Source: Pengzhenrongella sp031582905 | GTDB taxonomy: Bacteria > Actinomycetota > Actinomycetes > Actinomycetales > Cellulomonadaceae | Assembly (NCBI RefSeq): GCF_031582905.1 | Contig: NZ_CP133990.1 | Coordinates: forward strand, 2,356,001-2,420,000 | DNA: 64,000 nt | Direction of reading: 5' to 3' | Shown: positions 35,080 to 43,754 of the stretch, in pieces | Layout of the letters: each line of letters opens with the position of its first letter | Position numbering within the stretch: the stretch's first letter is position 1 | Notes under the pieces: generated by a model | Seen by the model: only the letters and a program-made list of their open reading frames with translations | Told to the model about the DNA's origin: nothing | Databases searched by the model: none | Position numbers and translations under genes: made by a program

Positions 35080-35460
35080 CTATCGGGTGCCTCCCTCGCG
35101 CGCCTGGTCCATGCTCGCTCGGGTGGCCTGCGTGGGGATCATGGCCTTGAGCGCCCAGACAGTGGCCTTCTGCACGTCCGCGGCGAACCTCGACGCCGCC
35201 TCAGGATCCTCGAAGGTCCATGGCGTCTCGGGGGTGGTCACGGTGACGCACCAGGGGTCGTCGTCCCATGCGGTGACCGCGACGGACCAGTCGTCTCCGG
35301 TGCCGGCCGACACGACGTGCCGGACCTCGTTGTCCTCCGTCGGCCGGTGCGCCTGGCGCTTGTACGCGTGGTCGCACGGGAACCGTGTGCACACCGGGTG
35401 AATCGTCTTCTCACCCGCGAAGTTGCTGCCACTCGCCGGCGTCTGCTCGATGCTGTTCAT
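35080..35460 (-). CDS. hypothetical protein near attR
   Basis: A 126-residue acidic protein from ATG 35460 (NSIEQTPASGSNFAGEKTIH). It has a Cys/His-bearing segment (VCTRFPCDHAYKR), strands WSVAVTAWDDDPWCVTVTTP and a C-terminal helix. No family was recognised. It is the rightmost gene of the element. Upstream in-frame codons are low complexity. Confidence 0.55.
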   Translation of the reverse strand: MNSIEQTPASGSNFAGEKTIHPVCTRFPCDHAYKRQAHRPTEDNEVRHVVSAGTGDDWSVAVTAWDDDPWCVTVTTPETPWTFEDPEAASRFAADVQKATVWALKAMIPTQATRASMDQAREGGTR

Positions 35461-35711
35461 GGGGATCGCTCCTGCTTCCATCAGGTCGGTTCCAAGGCCC
35501 TCGCCGGTGTTCCAGCACCGTGCGGGGGCCGCTTGCTTGTCAGGGTGCTCCGAGGGTGTGACATCTGCCCCGGAGCGGTCACGCGGTTGGTCACGGACGC
35601 GCCACACGTGACCATCTGGGGGCGGCACGGCACGGCACGCGGTGGCCCTCGGTTGAGCACGACGCGGGGTCCGGTGGCACGGTTCGTCATGGCGCGTCAC
35701 CGCCGGACTCT
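35461..35711. other. gene-free DNA inside attR
   Basis: 251 bp between the last gene of the element and the attR repeat. It probably contains promoter and integrase arm sites. I see no clear repeat or hairpin. Confidence 0.4.
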
Positions 35712-35756
35712 GACTCATAATCCGTGGGTCGTGGGTTCAAGCCCCACCTGGCCCAC
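35712..35756 (+). repeat. attR, 45-bp direct repeat (tRNA 3' fragment)
   Basis: An exact copy of 23736-23780. It lacks the 5' half of the tRNA so it is not a gene. Host sequence resumes immediately after it. Confidence 0.93.
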
Positions 35757-35876
35757 GAGCGATCCGAGCCGGCCCCCGACGTGGACGTGACCCGTCTCGG
35801 GGCCTGGGGTAGAGGCTCGGTGACCTCGGTGACCTGGAGCCGCCCGGATGGGCGCCCTCGACCGACGGGGGACGAC

Positions 35877-36674
35877 ATGCCCAGGCAGCACTCGCTCAAG
35901 GGGCGTCGGATCGCCGTCCTGGCAGCCGACGGGTTCGAGAAGGTCGAGCTGGTCATGCCGTTGCGGGCACTGCGGCGCACCGGTGCGGACGTCCATGTCG
36001 TCTCGCTGCGGCACGGGCGCATCCGCGGGATGAACCTGCACCTGCCCGCCACGCGGGTCGGCGTGGACAGGACGATCAGCGAGACCGACCCCGGCGAGTA
36101 CGACGGGCTGCTCGTCCCCGGCGGTTTCATCGGTCCTGACCTGCTCCGTCAGTCGGCCGAGGTACGGGCTTTCGTCCGCGCCTTCGTCGCGAGCGGACGA
36201 CCCGTCGTCACGCTCTGCCACGGACCGTGGGTCCTCGCGTCGGCGGGCGCCCTCGCCGGACGCACGCTCACCTCGTGGCCCGGCATCCGGGACGACGTGG
36301 TGAACGCCGGCGCGACCTGGCTCGACCGGCCGGTGGTGCGGGACGGTAACCTCACCACCAGCCGCGGTCCGCAGGACATGGCTGCCTTCGTCCCGGCGAT
36401 GCTCGACGCCTTCACCCCGTCCTCACCGCAGCCCCAGCGGATGATCGGCGACGACGGATCCGATCCGCAGCGCGACGCGCCGCCGGGTCTGGCGATCACG
36501 GCGCTGCGTGCGTCCCCGAAGCCGTCCGCCGTCGCCGTGGTCGCCGTGGTGGGCGTCGGCGTCGTGGCGGGCGTCCGACGCCGATCGCGCGGGCCGGCAC
36601 CGGGGGCTGACCTGCACCGCGGATCGCACCCGGGCACTTCGAGCCGCGCGAGCGGGTCGCCCGACGCGGCTTGA
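35877..36674 (+). CDS. DJ-1/PfpI-family protein with C-terminal membrane segment
   Basis: A 265-residue protein. Residues ~8-180 are a class-I glutamine-amidotransferase-like fold of the DJ-1/PfpI group (IAVLAADGFEKVELVMPLRA, GLLVPGGFIGPD) with the nucleophile-elbow cysteine in VTLCHGPWVLAS. Enzymes of this group act as glyoxalases, deglycases or chaperones. Unusually, a hydrophobic segment (PSAVAVVAVVGVGVVAGV) and a basic tail follow, suggesting membrane anchoring. ATG 35877 follows GGGGGACGAC. Confidence 0.85.
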   Translation: MPRQHSLKGRRIAVLAADGFEKVELVMPLRALRRTGADVHVVSLRHGRIRGMNLHLPATRVGVDRTISETDPGEYDGLLVPGGFIGPDLLRQSAEVRAFVRAFVASGRPVVTLCHGPWVLASAGALAGRTLTSWPGIRDDVVNAGATWLDRPVVRDGNLTTSRGPQDMAAFVPAMLDAFTPSSPQPQRMIGDDGSDPQRDAPPGLAITALRASPKPSAVAVVAVVGVGVVAGVRRRSRGPAPGADLHRGSHPGTSSRASGSPDAA

Positions 36675-36780
36675 CGCCACGGGGCGTGTCCGCCCAGCAT
36701 GGAAAGCGCCTTCCGGCCGAGTTGCGGACCACGCGACACCGCCGGCCCTTCGCTCGTCCCCGCCCTGAACGGAGCACCGC

Positions 36781-38032
36781 GTGCCCACCCCCGACCCGAG
36801 GCCGACCGTCCCAGCGCCCTGGGTGGGTATGACGACTGGCCGGCCTGGGTCCACGGCCGCCTCCCGGACGACGGTCACGCCCCTCCGGCGACGGCCGCGT
36901 CGCGTCCGGCGACGACGGCGTCCCGTCCGGGGACGACGGCGCTGCGGCGGCGCCGAGCCTCGGGCACGAGGTCGCACGCGCGCTCGGCCTTCCCGCGCCG
37001 ACCGTCCCCGGCGCACCGCCGCTCCGGACGCTGGCCCGGTGGCAGGCCGACGGCGTCATCACCGAGGAGGTCGAGTGGTCGGTGGGCTTCGGTCCGGCCA
37101 CCCGCGCCTGGCTGCTGCGCCCGGCCGCCGCTGCGAGCACGCAGGTGGCGACCGACCCCGCCGCGGCGCGTCCCGGCGTCCTGCTGCTGCACTGCCACGC
37201 CGGGATCAAGTCCATCGGCGCGGAGCGGCTCGTCCGCACCCCGGCACCCACGGTGCTGGCCGAGCGGCTGCGCCGGGAGCTGTACGACGGGCGTGCCCTC
37301 GCGGAGGACCTCGCCCGCCGCGGGTTCGTCGTCCTGGTGCACGACACCTTCGCGTGGGGCTCGCGGCGGTTCGACCTGGACCCGCTGCCGATCAGTCTGC
37401 GCGGGCCGATGAGCTGGGCCGAGGCCGCGTGGGCCGCCGACGGCGTCGCGCCGGACGACCACATGCGCTACGACACCGCCGCCGGCCTCCACGAGCACGT
37501 GGTCGCCAAGACGGCCGGGACGCTCGGGACGTCGTTCGCCGGGATGGTCGCGCACGACGACCTCGTGGCGCTCGAGGTGCTGCGGAGCGCACCGGGCGTC
37601 GACCCGAGCCGCACTGCGGCAGCCGGCTTCTCCGGCGGGGGCGGTCGGGCCGCGACGCTCGCCGGGCTCGACCGCGGGCTGCGCGCGGCCGCCGTCGTCG
37701 CGATGATGACGACCACCGACGCGCTCCTGCCGGCCTACGCGGACGCGCACTCGTGGCTGCTCACCACGCCCGGCCTGCTCGGCCGGGTCGGGTTGCCGCA
37801 GATCGCCGCGGGCCGGCGCGCGCACGACCTGCTCGCCGTCTCCTTCGCCGACGACCGCCTGTTCCCGCCCGACGGCGTGCGCGACGCGCACGCCGAGCTC
37901 GTGCAGCGGTACGCCGCGCCGGGGGCGACGGGCACCGTCCGCGGCGAGATCCTCCCCGGCGGCCACGTGTTCACCGCGGCCGCGCAGGACCTCGTGGCCG
38001 ACTTCCTGCACACGGCGCTGACCGTGGCATGA
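36781..38032 (+). CDS. alpha/beta hydrolase, dienelactone-hydrolase-like (two frame interruptions)
   Basis: A serine hydrolase of about 417 residues. It starts at GTG 36781 (PTPDPRPTVP), shifts at CCC 36810-36812 to SALGGYDDWPAWVHGRLP, shifts again near 36881-36888 to GDGRVASGDDGV and continues unbroken. The core has LLLHCHAGIKS, the nucleophile elbow AAGFSGGGGRAAT, a late Asp (VSFADDRLFPP) and His (PGGHVFTAA). The substrate is unknown. It may act on esters or acetylated sugars. One added base at each shift restores it. Confidence 0.75.
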
Positions 38033-38115
38033 CGCGTCGCAGCCGGACCCATCCGCCGCCCGGACGGCTCCGAACCCATGGGGTGCACCAGTCCACTGAG
38101 CCCCGGAGGTCGACC

Positions 38116-38370
38116 GTGTCCGTGCCGCAACCCTCGCGCCCCCGTCCCACACCGGCGCTCGCGCCGGTACCGGCGCCGGTCCTCCTCACCGACCGCGAGC
38201 GCGTCGTCCTGTCGCGCCTCGAGCGGGAGCTCACGCTCGGCCAGATCGCGGTCGACCTCTTCGTCTCGCGCAACACCGTCAAGTCCCAGGTCCGCAGCGT
38301 GTACCGCAAGCTCGGCGTCGCGACGCGCGCCGATGCGCTCGCCCGCGCCCGGGAGTGCGGCCTGCGCTGA
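38116..38370 (+). CDS. small LuxR-type HTH protein
   Basis: An 84-residue protein consisting of a Pro-rich lead and a complete LuxR/GerE helix-turn-helix (LLTDRERVVLSRLERELTLG, FVSRNTVKSQVRSVYRKLGV). There is no sensor or receiver domain. GTG 38116 follows GGAGGT. An ATG at 38029 overlapping the hydrolase stop is in frame but has no ribosome site. It is a stand-alone DNA-binding regulator, possibly of the neighbouring genes. Confidence 0.75.
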   Translation: MSVPQPSRPRPTPALAPVPAPVLLTDRERVVLSRLERELTLGQIAVDLFVSRNTVKSQVRSVYRKLGVATRADALARARECGLR

Positions 38371-38462
38371 CCACGCGTCCGCTGACCACACGTCTGTGGC
38401 CTTCGTCACGGTGGGCCGCGGAATGCTCGCGGGCTCTTCCCGGGCGCCGAGAGGCCGCTGCT

Positions 38463-38484
38463 AAGGTAAGGCGATGCTTACCTT
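38463..38484. promoter_or_regulatory. DtxR/IdeR-type iron box covering the start of the reductase gene
   Basis: A perfect 8-bp inverted repeat AAGGTAAG-GCGATG-CTTACCTT, close to the actinobacterial iron box consensus (TTAGGTTAGGCTAACCTAA). The ATG of the downstream gene lies inside it at 38474. Confidence 0.75.
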
Positions 38485-39478
38485 CGCTGAAGCGGCTGTC
38501 GTCGCGCCGGTCTACCCCGCGTACCGGCCCTTCGACGCCGTCGTGCAGCGGGTCCTGCGCCTGAGCCCGCACTTCGTGCGCGTCACGTTCACCGGCGAGG
38601 ACTTCGGCCTGCTCGGCCGCACCGGCCTGGACCAGCGGATCAAGCTCATGCTCCCCCACGCCGACGGGTCGCTCTGCGACGTCGGCGCCGCGGACCCGCA
38701 GACGATCCTCGACGGCAGCTGGTACGCCCGGTGGCGCGACCTGCCGGCCGACGAGCGCAACCCCTTCCGCACCTACACCGTGCGCAGCGTGCGCCCCGAG
38801 CGCCGCGAGCTCGACGTCGACATGGTGCTGCACGACCCCGCCCCCGGGCAGGTGGACGGCCCCGCCGCGGCCTGGCTGCGGCGGGCGAAGGCCGGCGACC
38901 GGGTCGTCGTCGTCGGGCCCGACAGCCGGACGACGGACCCCACGGTCGGGTGCGACTGGCGCCCGGGCGGCGCGCGGCACCTGCTGCTCGCCGGGGACGA
39001 GACCGCCGCGCCCGCGATCGCCGGGATCATCGAGTCGCTCGACCCGGGTGTGACCGCGCAGGCGTTCATCGAGGTCCCGACCGGCGCCGACATCCAGAAC
39101 CTGGTCCCTCGCGGCCGGTCGCAGGTGGCCTGGCTCGCCCGCGACGCCGGGTGCGAGACGGCCGACGGTTTCCAGGCCGTCGCGCCGCACGGCGCGCTGC
39201 TCACCCAGGCCGTCGCCACCTGGCTCCCCCGGCACATGAGCCAGCTCAGCACGGTCGTGCGGCCCTCGCCCGACGCCCTGGAGGACGTCGACGTCGACGT
39301 CGACCTGCTGTGGGACTCCCCGGTCGACCCGACCACGGGCGACTTCTACTCCTGGATCGCCGGCGAGGCCGCCACCGTGAAGAGCCTGCGCCGGCACCTC
39401 GTGAGCGAGATCGGCGTGGCGCGGTCCAACGTCGCGTTCATGGGGTACTGGCGGCTCGGGCGCTCCGAGTCCCAGTGA
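38474..39478 (+). CDS. siderophore-interacting FAD reductase (SIP family)
   Basis: A 334-residue FAD-containing reductase that frees iron from imported ferric siderophores using NAD(P)H. It has the FAD-binding RTYTVRSVRPERRELDVDMV motif, the acidic-then-hydrophobic LLLAGDETAAPAIAGII nucleotide-binding block and the C-terminal YSWIAGEAATVKSLRRHL and NVAFMGYWRLGRSE. It is first gene of an iron operon and GTGA-coupled to the permease. The ATG in the iron box has no ribosome site, so translation may be leaderless. Confidence 0.93.
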   Translation: MLTFAEAAVVAPVYPAYRPFDAVVQRVLRLSPHFVRVTFTGEDFGLLGRTGLDQRIKLMLPHADGSLCDVGAADPQTILDGSWYARWRDLPADERNPFRTYTVRSVRPERRELDVDMVLHDPAPGQVDGPAAAWLRRAKAGDRVVVVGPDSRTTDPTVGCDWRPGGARHLLLAGDETAAPAIAGIIESLDPGVTAQAFIEVPTGADIQNLVPRGRSQVAWLARDAGCETADGFQAVAPHGALLTQAVATWLPRHMSQLSTVVRPSPDALEDVDVDVDLLWDSPVDPTTGDFYSWIAGEAATVKSLRRHLVSEIGVARSNVAFMGYWRLGRSESQ

Positions 39479-40530
39479 CCCCGGCGTCCGTCCGGGCCCG
39501 CCCCACGGCGGCGCCCGCGGCACCCGGTGCGGTCCGCCGGTGGGTCGCCCCCGTCGCCCTGGGGGTGGTCCTGCTCCTCGCCGTCGCGATCAGCCTCACG
39601 GTCGGTGCGCGCAGCACGTCGCCGGGGACCGTCCTGACCGCCCTGCTCGACCCGGCCGCCCTGGCCGACCCGGCCGACGCCGTCGTCGTGCGCGACCTGC
39701 GGGGCCCGCGGACCGTGATCGGTCTGCTGGCGGGCGCCGCGCTCGGGCTCGCCGGGGTCGTCATGCAGGGCGTGACCCGCAACCCGATCGCCGACCCCGG
39801 GCTGCTGGGGGTCAACGCGGGCGCGGCGTTCGCCGTCGTGCTCGGGATCAGCGTGGTGGGCATCGGGTCGAACGCCGGCCTCGCAGCGTTCGCGCTCGCG
39901 GGCGCGCTCGTGGCGGCCTCGCTCATCGCGGTCATCGCGACGTCGGCCCGGGCCGGCGCCGCGCCGGCGGTCCTCGTCGTGGCCGGCGCGGCCGTCACCG
40001 CGGGCCTGACGTCCCTGACGACGCTCGTGCTGCTCGGCGACCCCGGGGCACTCGACCGCTACCGCCTGTGGACCGTGGGGTCGCTCGCCGGGCGGGACCT
40101 CGAGCTCGCCGGCTCCCTCGCGCCGCTGCAGCTCGTCGGCGCCGTCGTCGCGCTCGCGCTCGCCCGTGCGCTCGACGCCCTCGCGCTCGGCGACGACGTC
40201 GCCCGCGGCCTCGGCTTCCGGCCGCTGCCCACCCGCGCGGCCGCCATCGGCGCGGTCGTCGTCCTGTGCGGGACGGCGACGGCGTTGGCCGGGCCGCTCG
40301 TCTTCGTCGGCCTGCTCGGCGCGCACGGCGCACGCGCCCTCGTCGGCGGTCGGCACGCACGCCTCCTGCCGGTCGCCGCGATGCTCGGTGCCGCGCTCGT
40401 CGTCCTGGCCGACAGCCTGGGGCGCGTCGTCGTGCCCCCGGGTGAGCTCGAGGTCGGCATCGTCGTCGCGGCCGCGGGGGCGCCGCTGCTCATCGCGCTC
40501 GTGCGCTCGGGGCGGGCGGCCGGGCTGTGA
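39475..40530 (+). CDS. iron-siderophore ABC permease 1 (FecCD family)
   Basis: A membrane permease of about 351 residues with some 9-10 hydrophobic helices. Family blocks are VRDLRGPRTVIGLLAGAALG, GVVMQGVTRNPIADPGLLGV and the EAA-like coupling region ALDALALGDDVARGLGFRP. GTG 39475 overlaps the reductase stop. It forms a heterodimer with the next gene product in FecCD importers. Confidence 0.93.
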   Translation: MTPASVRARPTAAPAAPGAVRRWVAPVALGVVLLLAVAISLTVGARSTSPGTVLTALLDPAALADPADAVVVRDLRGPRTVIGLLAGAALGLAGVVMQGVTRNPIADPGLLGVNAGAAFAVVLGISVVGIGSNAGLAAFALAGALVAASLIAVIATSARAGAAPAVLVVAGAAVTAGLTSLTTLVLLGDPGALDRYRLWTVGSLAGRDLELAGSLAPLQLVGAVVALALARALDALALGDDVARGLGFRPLPTRAAAIGAVVVLCGTATALAGPLVFVGLLGAHGARALVGGRHARLLPVAAMLGAALVVLADSLGRVVVPPGELEVGIVVAAAGAPLLIALVRSGRAAGL

Positions 40531-41609
40531 CCGCACCTGCCGTACCCGCCCGCCCGGCACCGTCGGCGTCGTCAGGGTCCGCCGGCGCGCCGGTCCCTGC
40601 GCTGGCGCACCTGCGCCGCGCCGACCGCCGTCGCGCCGCCCTCGTTGTCGGGGTGCTGCTCGCCGTGGTCGTCGGGCTCGGGGTCACCGCGCTCGCAGTC
40701 GGACCAGTCGCGCTCACCCCCGGCGAGGTGCTCGGCGCGCTCGCCGGCGCGGAGGGGCGCGCCGGGGTCATCGTGCTCGGCCTGCGCGCGCCACGGCTCG
40801 CGCTCGCGCTCGTCGTCGGCGCCGCGCTGGGCCTCGCCGGGGCGCTGCTGCAGTCGGTCGTGCGCAACCCGCTCGCCAGCCCGGACGTCGTCGGGCTCAC
40901 CGGCGGGGCGAGCGCCGCCGCCGTGCTCGCCATCGCCGCCGGCGCGAGCGGGACCGCGGTCGACGCCGCCGCGCTCGGTGGGGCGCTGCTCGCCGCGGTC
41001 GCGGTCTTCGGGTTCAGCGGGCGCGGGGTGACCGGCACCCGGTTCATCGTCGTCGGGGTCGCGGTGGCGTTCCTCGCCAACGGGTTCCTCGGGTACGGCC
41101 TCACCCGCGCGAGCCTCGCCGAGGCGCAGAGCGCGTTCTTCTGGCTCGTCGGCAGCGTCGGCACCGCCCCGTGGGGCGACGTCGCGCGGGTCGCCGCGGT
41201 GCTCGGGCTGGTCGGGGTCGTGCTGGTCACCCTCCGGCGGCCGCTGTCCGCGGTCGCCCTCGACGACGACAGCGCGCGGGCCATCGGCGCCCGCCCGGTC
41301 GCCACCCGCGTCGCGGCGATCGTGCTGTCCAGCGTGCTCGCGGCCGTGGCGGTCGCCGTCGCCGGGCCGGTCGCGTTCGTCGCGTTCGTCTCCGGGCCCA
41401 TCGCGCGCCGCCTGCGCGGGCACGGACCGGCGCTGGTCACCGCACCGCTCGTGGGCGGCGTCGTCGTGGTCGCCGCGGACCTCGTCGCCCAGCACCTCAT
41501 CCCCGGCTCGCTCGAGCCGCCGGTCGGCCTCGTCACCGGCGTGCTGGGCGCGCCGTTCCTCATCTGGCTCCTCGTCCGGGGCGAGCAGCGCAAGGAGATG
41601 TCCGCATGA
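40527..41609 (+). CDS. iron-siderophore ABC permease 2 (FecCD family)
   Basis: 360 residues, the paralogue of permease 1. It has LRAPRLALALVVGAALGLAG, LLQSVVRNPLASPDVVGLTG and the cytoplasmic coupling helix with ALDDDSARAIGARP. It is GTGA-coupled to permease 1 and ATGA-coupled to the ATPase. Many hydrophobic helices are visible. Confidence 0.93.
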   Translation: MTAPAVPARPAPSASSGSAGAPVPALAHLRRADRRRAALVVGVLLAVVVGLGVTALAVGPVALTPGEVLGALAGAEGRAGVIVLGLRAPRLALALVVGAALGLAGALLQSVVRNPLASPDVVGLTGGASAAAVLAIAAGASGTAVDAAALGGALLAAVAVFGFSGRGVTGTRFIVVGVAVAFLANGFLGYGLTRASLAEAQSAFFWLVGSVGTAPWGDVARVAAVLGLVGVVLVTLRRPLSAVALDDDSARAIGARPVATRVAAIVLSSVLAAVAVAVAGPVAFVAFVSGPIARRLRGHGPALVTAPLVGGVVVVAADLVAQHLIPGSLEPPVGLVTGVLGAPFLIWLLVRGEQRKEMSA

Positions 41610-42430
41610 CCGGCACCACCGACCCGTCGCCGGCGCCCGCCGGGCCGCTGCTGCGCGCGCACGGCCTCACGCTCGGCTACGGACGCGCCGACGTCGTGCA
41701 CGCCGTGGACCTCGACGTCACCCCGGGGCGCCTCACCGTGCTGGTCGGGGCGAACGCGAGCGGCAAGTCGACGCTCGTGCGCGGCCTGGCCCGGCTGCTC
41801 ACCCCGCGCGGCGGGTCGGTGACCCTGGACGGCATCGACCTCGCGCGCATGCCCACCCGGCGGATCGCCCGGACGGTCGGCGTCCTGCCGCAGTCGCCGG
41901 TCGCCCCGGACGGCATCCGCGTGGGCGAGCTCGTCGCTCACGGGCGCTACCCGCACCAGCCCCTGTTCCGGGGCCACCGCAGCGACGACGACGCCGTCGT
42001 GGCTGCCGCCCTCGCCGCCACGGACGCCGCCTCGCTCGTCGAGCAGCGGGTCGACCAGCTCAGCGGCGGCCAGCGTCAGCGGGTGTGGATCGCGATGGCG
42101 CTCGCCCAGCAGCCGCGCATCCTGCTGCTCGACGAGCCGACGAGCGCCCTCGACGTCGCGCACCAGGTCGAGGTCCTCGACGTCCTGCGCGCCGAGGTGC
42201 GCCGCGGCATGACGGTCGTCCTGGTGATCCACGACCTCACGCTCGCCGCCCGGTACGCCGACGAGGTCGTCGTGATGGCCGACGGCCGGGTGGTCGCCCG
42301 CGGGGAGCCCGTCGCGACCCTGACCGAGGACGTCGTCGAGCGGGCGTTCGGCGTGCAGGCCCGCATCCTGCACGACCCGGACACGGGCAGGCCGGTCATC
42401 CTGCCCCGGTCGCGGCCGGTGACCGCGTGA
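41606..42430 (+). CDS. iron-siderophore ABC transporter ATPase (FecE/FepC type)
   Basis: A 274-residue ATP-binding subunit. It has Walker A GANASGKST (~49-57), a Q-loop in VLPQSPVAPDG, signature LSGGQRQR, Walker B ILLLDEPTSALD and H-loop VIHDLTLAARYADE. It powers the two permeases encoded just before it. All four operon genes overlap by 4 bp. Confidence 0.95.
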   Translation: MTGTTDPSPAPAGPLLRAHGLTLGYGRADVVHAVDLDVTPGRLTVLVGANASGKSTLVRGLARLLTPRGGSVTLDGIDLARMPTRRIARTVGVLPQSPVAPDGIRVGELVAHGRYPHQPLFRGHRSDDDAVVAAALAATDAASLVEQRVDQLSGGQRQRVWIAMALAQQPRILLLDEPTSALDVAHQVEVLDVLRAEVRRGMTVVLVIHDLTLAARYADEVVVMADGRVVARGEPVATLTEDVVERAFGVQARILHDPDTGRPVILPRSRPVTA

Positions 42431-42456
42431 CACGAGGCCGTCGCAACGCCCTGGTT

Positions 42457-42474
42457 GGTTAGGCTAGCCTCACC
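42457..42474. promoter_or_regulatory. DtxR/IdeR-type iron box before the binding-protein gene
   Basis: GGTTAGGCTAGCCTCACC is a near-perfect dyad (one mismatch pair) centred on AGGCTAGCCT, like the TTAGGTTAGGCTAACCTAA iron box. It is 81 bp upstream of the start of the binding-protein gene. Confidence 0.75.
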
Positions 42475-42554
42475 TACGCACGCCGCACCGTCGCGCGATC
42501 CCCCGCCGGGCCCTGAGCCCGGGCGTGCCCGGACACCCACCTGTAGGAGCCCCC

Positions 42555-43598
42555 GTGACCGCTCTCCGCCGACGGACCACCTCGGTCGCCGTCGTCCTGT
42601 CCGCCGCCCTGCTCGCGACCGCGTGCTCCGGCACCGACGCCGAGCCCGCAGCGGGCCCGTCCGCCGACGACGCCACCACCGCCTCCTCGGACGCCTTCCC
42701 CGTGACCATCGAGCACGCGCTCGGCTCGACGACGATCGAGGAGGAGCCGCAGCGCGTCGTCACCTGGGGCTGGGGCACCGCGGACGCCGTCATCGCGCTC
42801 GGCGTGACACCGGTCGCGATCCCCACCCAGTCCTACGGCGGGGACGACGAGGGCGTGCTCCCCTGGATCCGCGAGGCCCTCGAGGAGGCCGGCGAGGAGA
42901 TCCCGACCGTGCTCCCCGACACCGGCGACGACGTGCCGTTCGAGGAGATCGCCGAGGCCGAGCCCGACGTCATCCTCGCGCCCTACTCCGGGATCACCGC
43001 CGAGCAGTACCGGACGCTGTCGGCGTTCGCGCCCGTGGTGGCCTACCCGGACCAGCCGTGGGCGACACCGTGGCGCGACGTCGTCACGATCACCGGTGAG
43101 GCGCTGGGCCGCAGCGACGAGGCCGAGGCCGTGCTGACCGACATCGACGCGCAGGTCGCCGAGCAGCGCGACGCCCACCCCGAGTTCGAGGGGCTGACGC
43201 TCGCCGCCACCTGGGAGCAGGGCGGCGTGTTCTACGTCTACGCCGACGAGGACCCGCGGGTGGAGTTCATGCTCGACCTCGGCTTCGTCAACGCGCCCGC
43301 GGTCGACACCCTCGACACCGACGAGTCGCCGTTCTACTTCACGCTCAGCACCGAGCGGCTCAGCGAGCTCACCAGTGACGTCCTGGTCGCGTACGGCACC
43401 ACCGAGGAGGAGCTCGCGGCGTTCCTCGCCGCGCCCTACGCCCAGGTCATGCCGCAGGTCACGCAGGGCGCGGTCGCCGAGGTCGTCGGCGAGGAGTTCA
43501 TCGCCGCGGTCTCCCCGCCGACGGCGCTCTCGCTCCCGTGGGGGCTGGACGACGTCGTCGCGGAGCTCGAGGAGGCCGTCGCGGCGCGCGGCGCCTGA
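42555..43598 (+). CDS. siderophore-binding lipoprotein of ABC importer
   Basis: A 347-residue periplasmic-binding-type protein. Its signal peptide has lipobox LATAC (Cys24 from GTG 42555), then the FepB-like domain with VTIEHALGSTTIEEEPQRVV, DVILAPYSGITAEQYRTLSA and LSLPWGLDDVVAELEEA. The ribosome site TAGGAG is 9 bp upstream. It has its own iron box, so it is probably transcribed separately from but coregulated with the four genes before it. Confidence 0.93.
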   Translation: MTALRRRTTSVAVVLSAALLATACSGTDAEPAAGPSADDATTASSDAFPVTIEHALGSTTIEEEPQRVVTWGWGTADAVIALGVTPVAIPTQSYGGDDEGVLPWIREALEEAGEEIPTVLPDTGDDVPFEEIAEAEPDVILAPYSGITAEQYRTLSAFAPVVAYPDQPWATPWRDVVTITGEALGRSDEAEAVLTDIDAQVAEQRDAHPEFEGLTLAATWEQGGVFYVYADEDPRVEFMLDLGFVNAPAVDTLDTDESPFYFTLSTERLSELTSDVLVAYGTTEEELAAFLAAPYAQVMPQVTQGAVAEVVGEEFIAAVSPPTALSLPWGLDDVVAELEEAVAARGA

Positions 43599-43684
43599 CC
43601 GACGCCGGGACGCACCGTCCACACCTTCAGCGCGGCGGACGCACGACGTCCGCCGCGCTGCTGCGTCCGGGACGCCAGGACCGC

Positions 43685-43754
43685 CGGACGTGGCGCTGCG
43701 GACACGGCCCTGCGGACGTGGCGGTGCGGACGTGGCGGTGCGGACGTGGCGCTA
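43685..43754. repeat. 14-bp tandem repeat, five units
   Basis: Units: CGGACGTGGCGCTG, CGGACACGGCCCTG, CGGACGTGGCGGTG twice, then CGGACGTGGCGCTA. The last unit contains the stop codon (TAG, minus strand) of the adjacent ATPase-type gene. Such short arrays vary in copy number by slippage. Confidence 0.8.

Larger units (their letters stand above)
23736..35756. mobile_element. 12-kb integrative element in a tRNA gene
   Basis: Exact 45-bp direct repeats bound a block with an integrase next to attL, an XRE repressor-like gene, excisionase-like small proteins, a replication-type gene, a WhiB-like gene, phage-type proteins including a tape measure, and a cargo pair near attR. No terminase, portal, capsid, head-tail, lysin or conjugation gene is present. 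It is best read as a prophage remnant or a satellite-like integrative element. Confidence 0.9.

Noticed and set aside
35712..35756. A tRNA-like sequence at the right end of the element.
   Set aside because: It has only the 3' half (no D arm or 5' acceptor strand), so it is attR and not a gene.
23736..35756. A complete inducible prophage.
   Set aside because: No terminase, portal, capsid, tail tube, baseplate, holin or endolysin was found in any frame.
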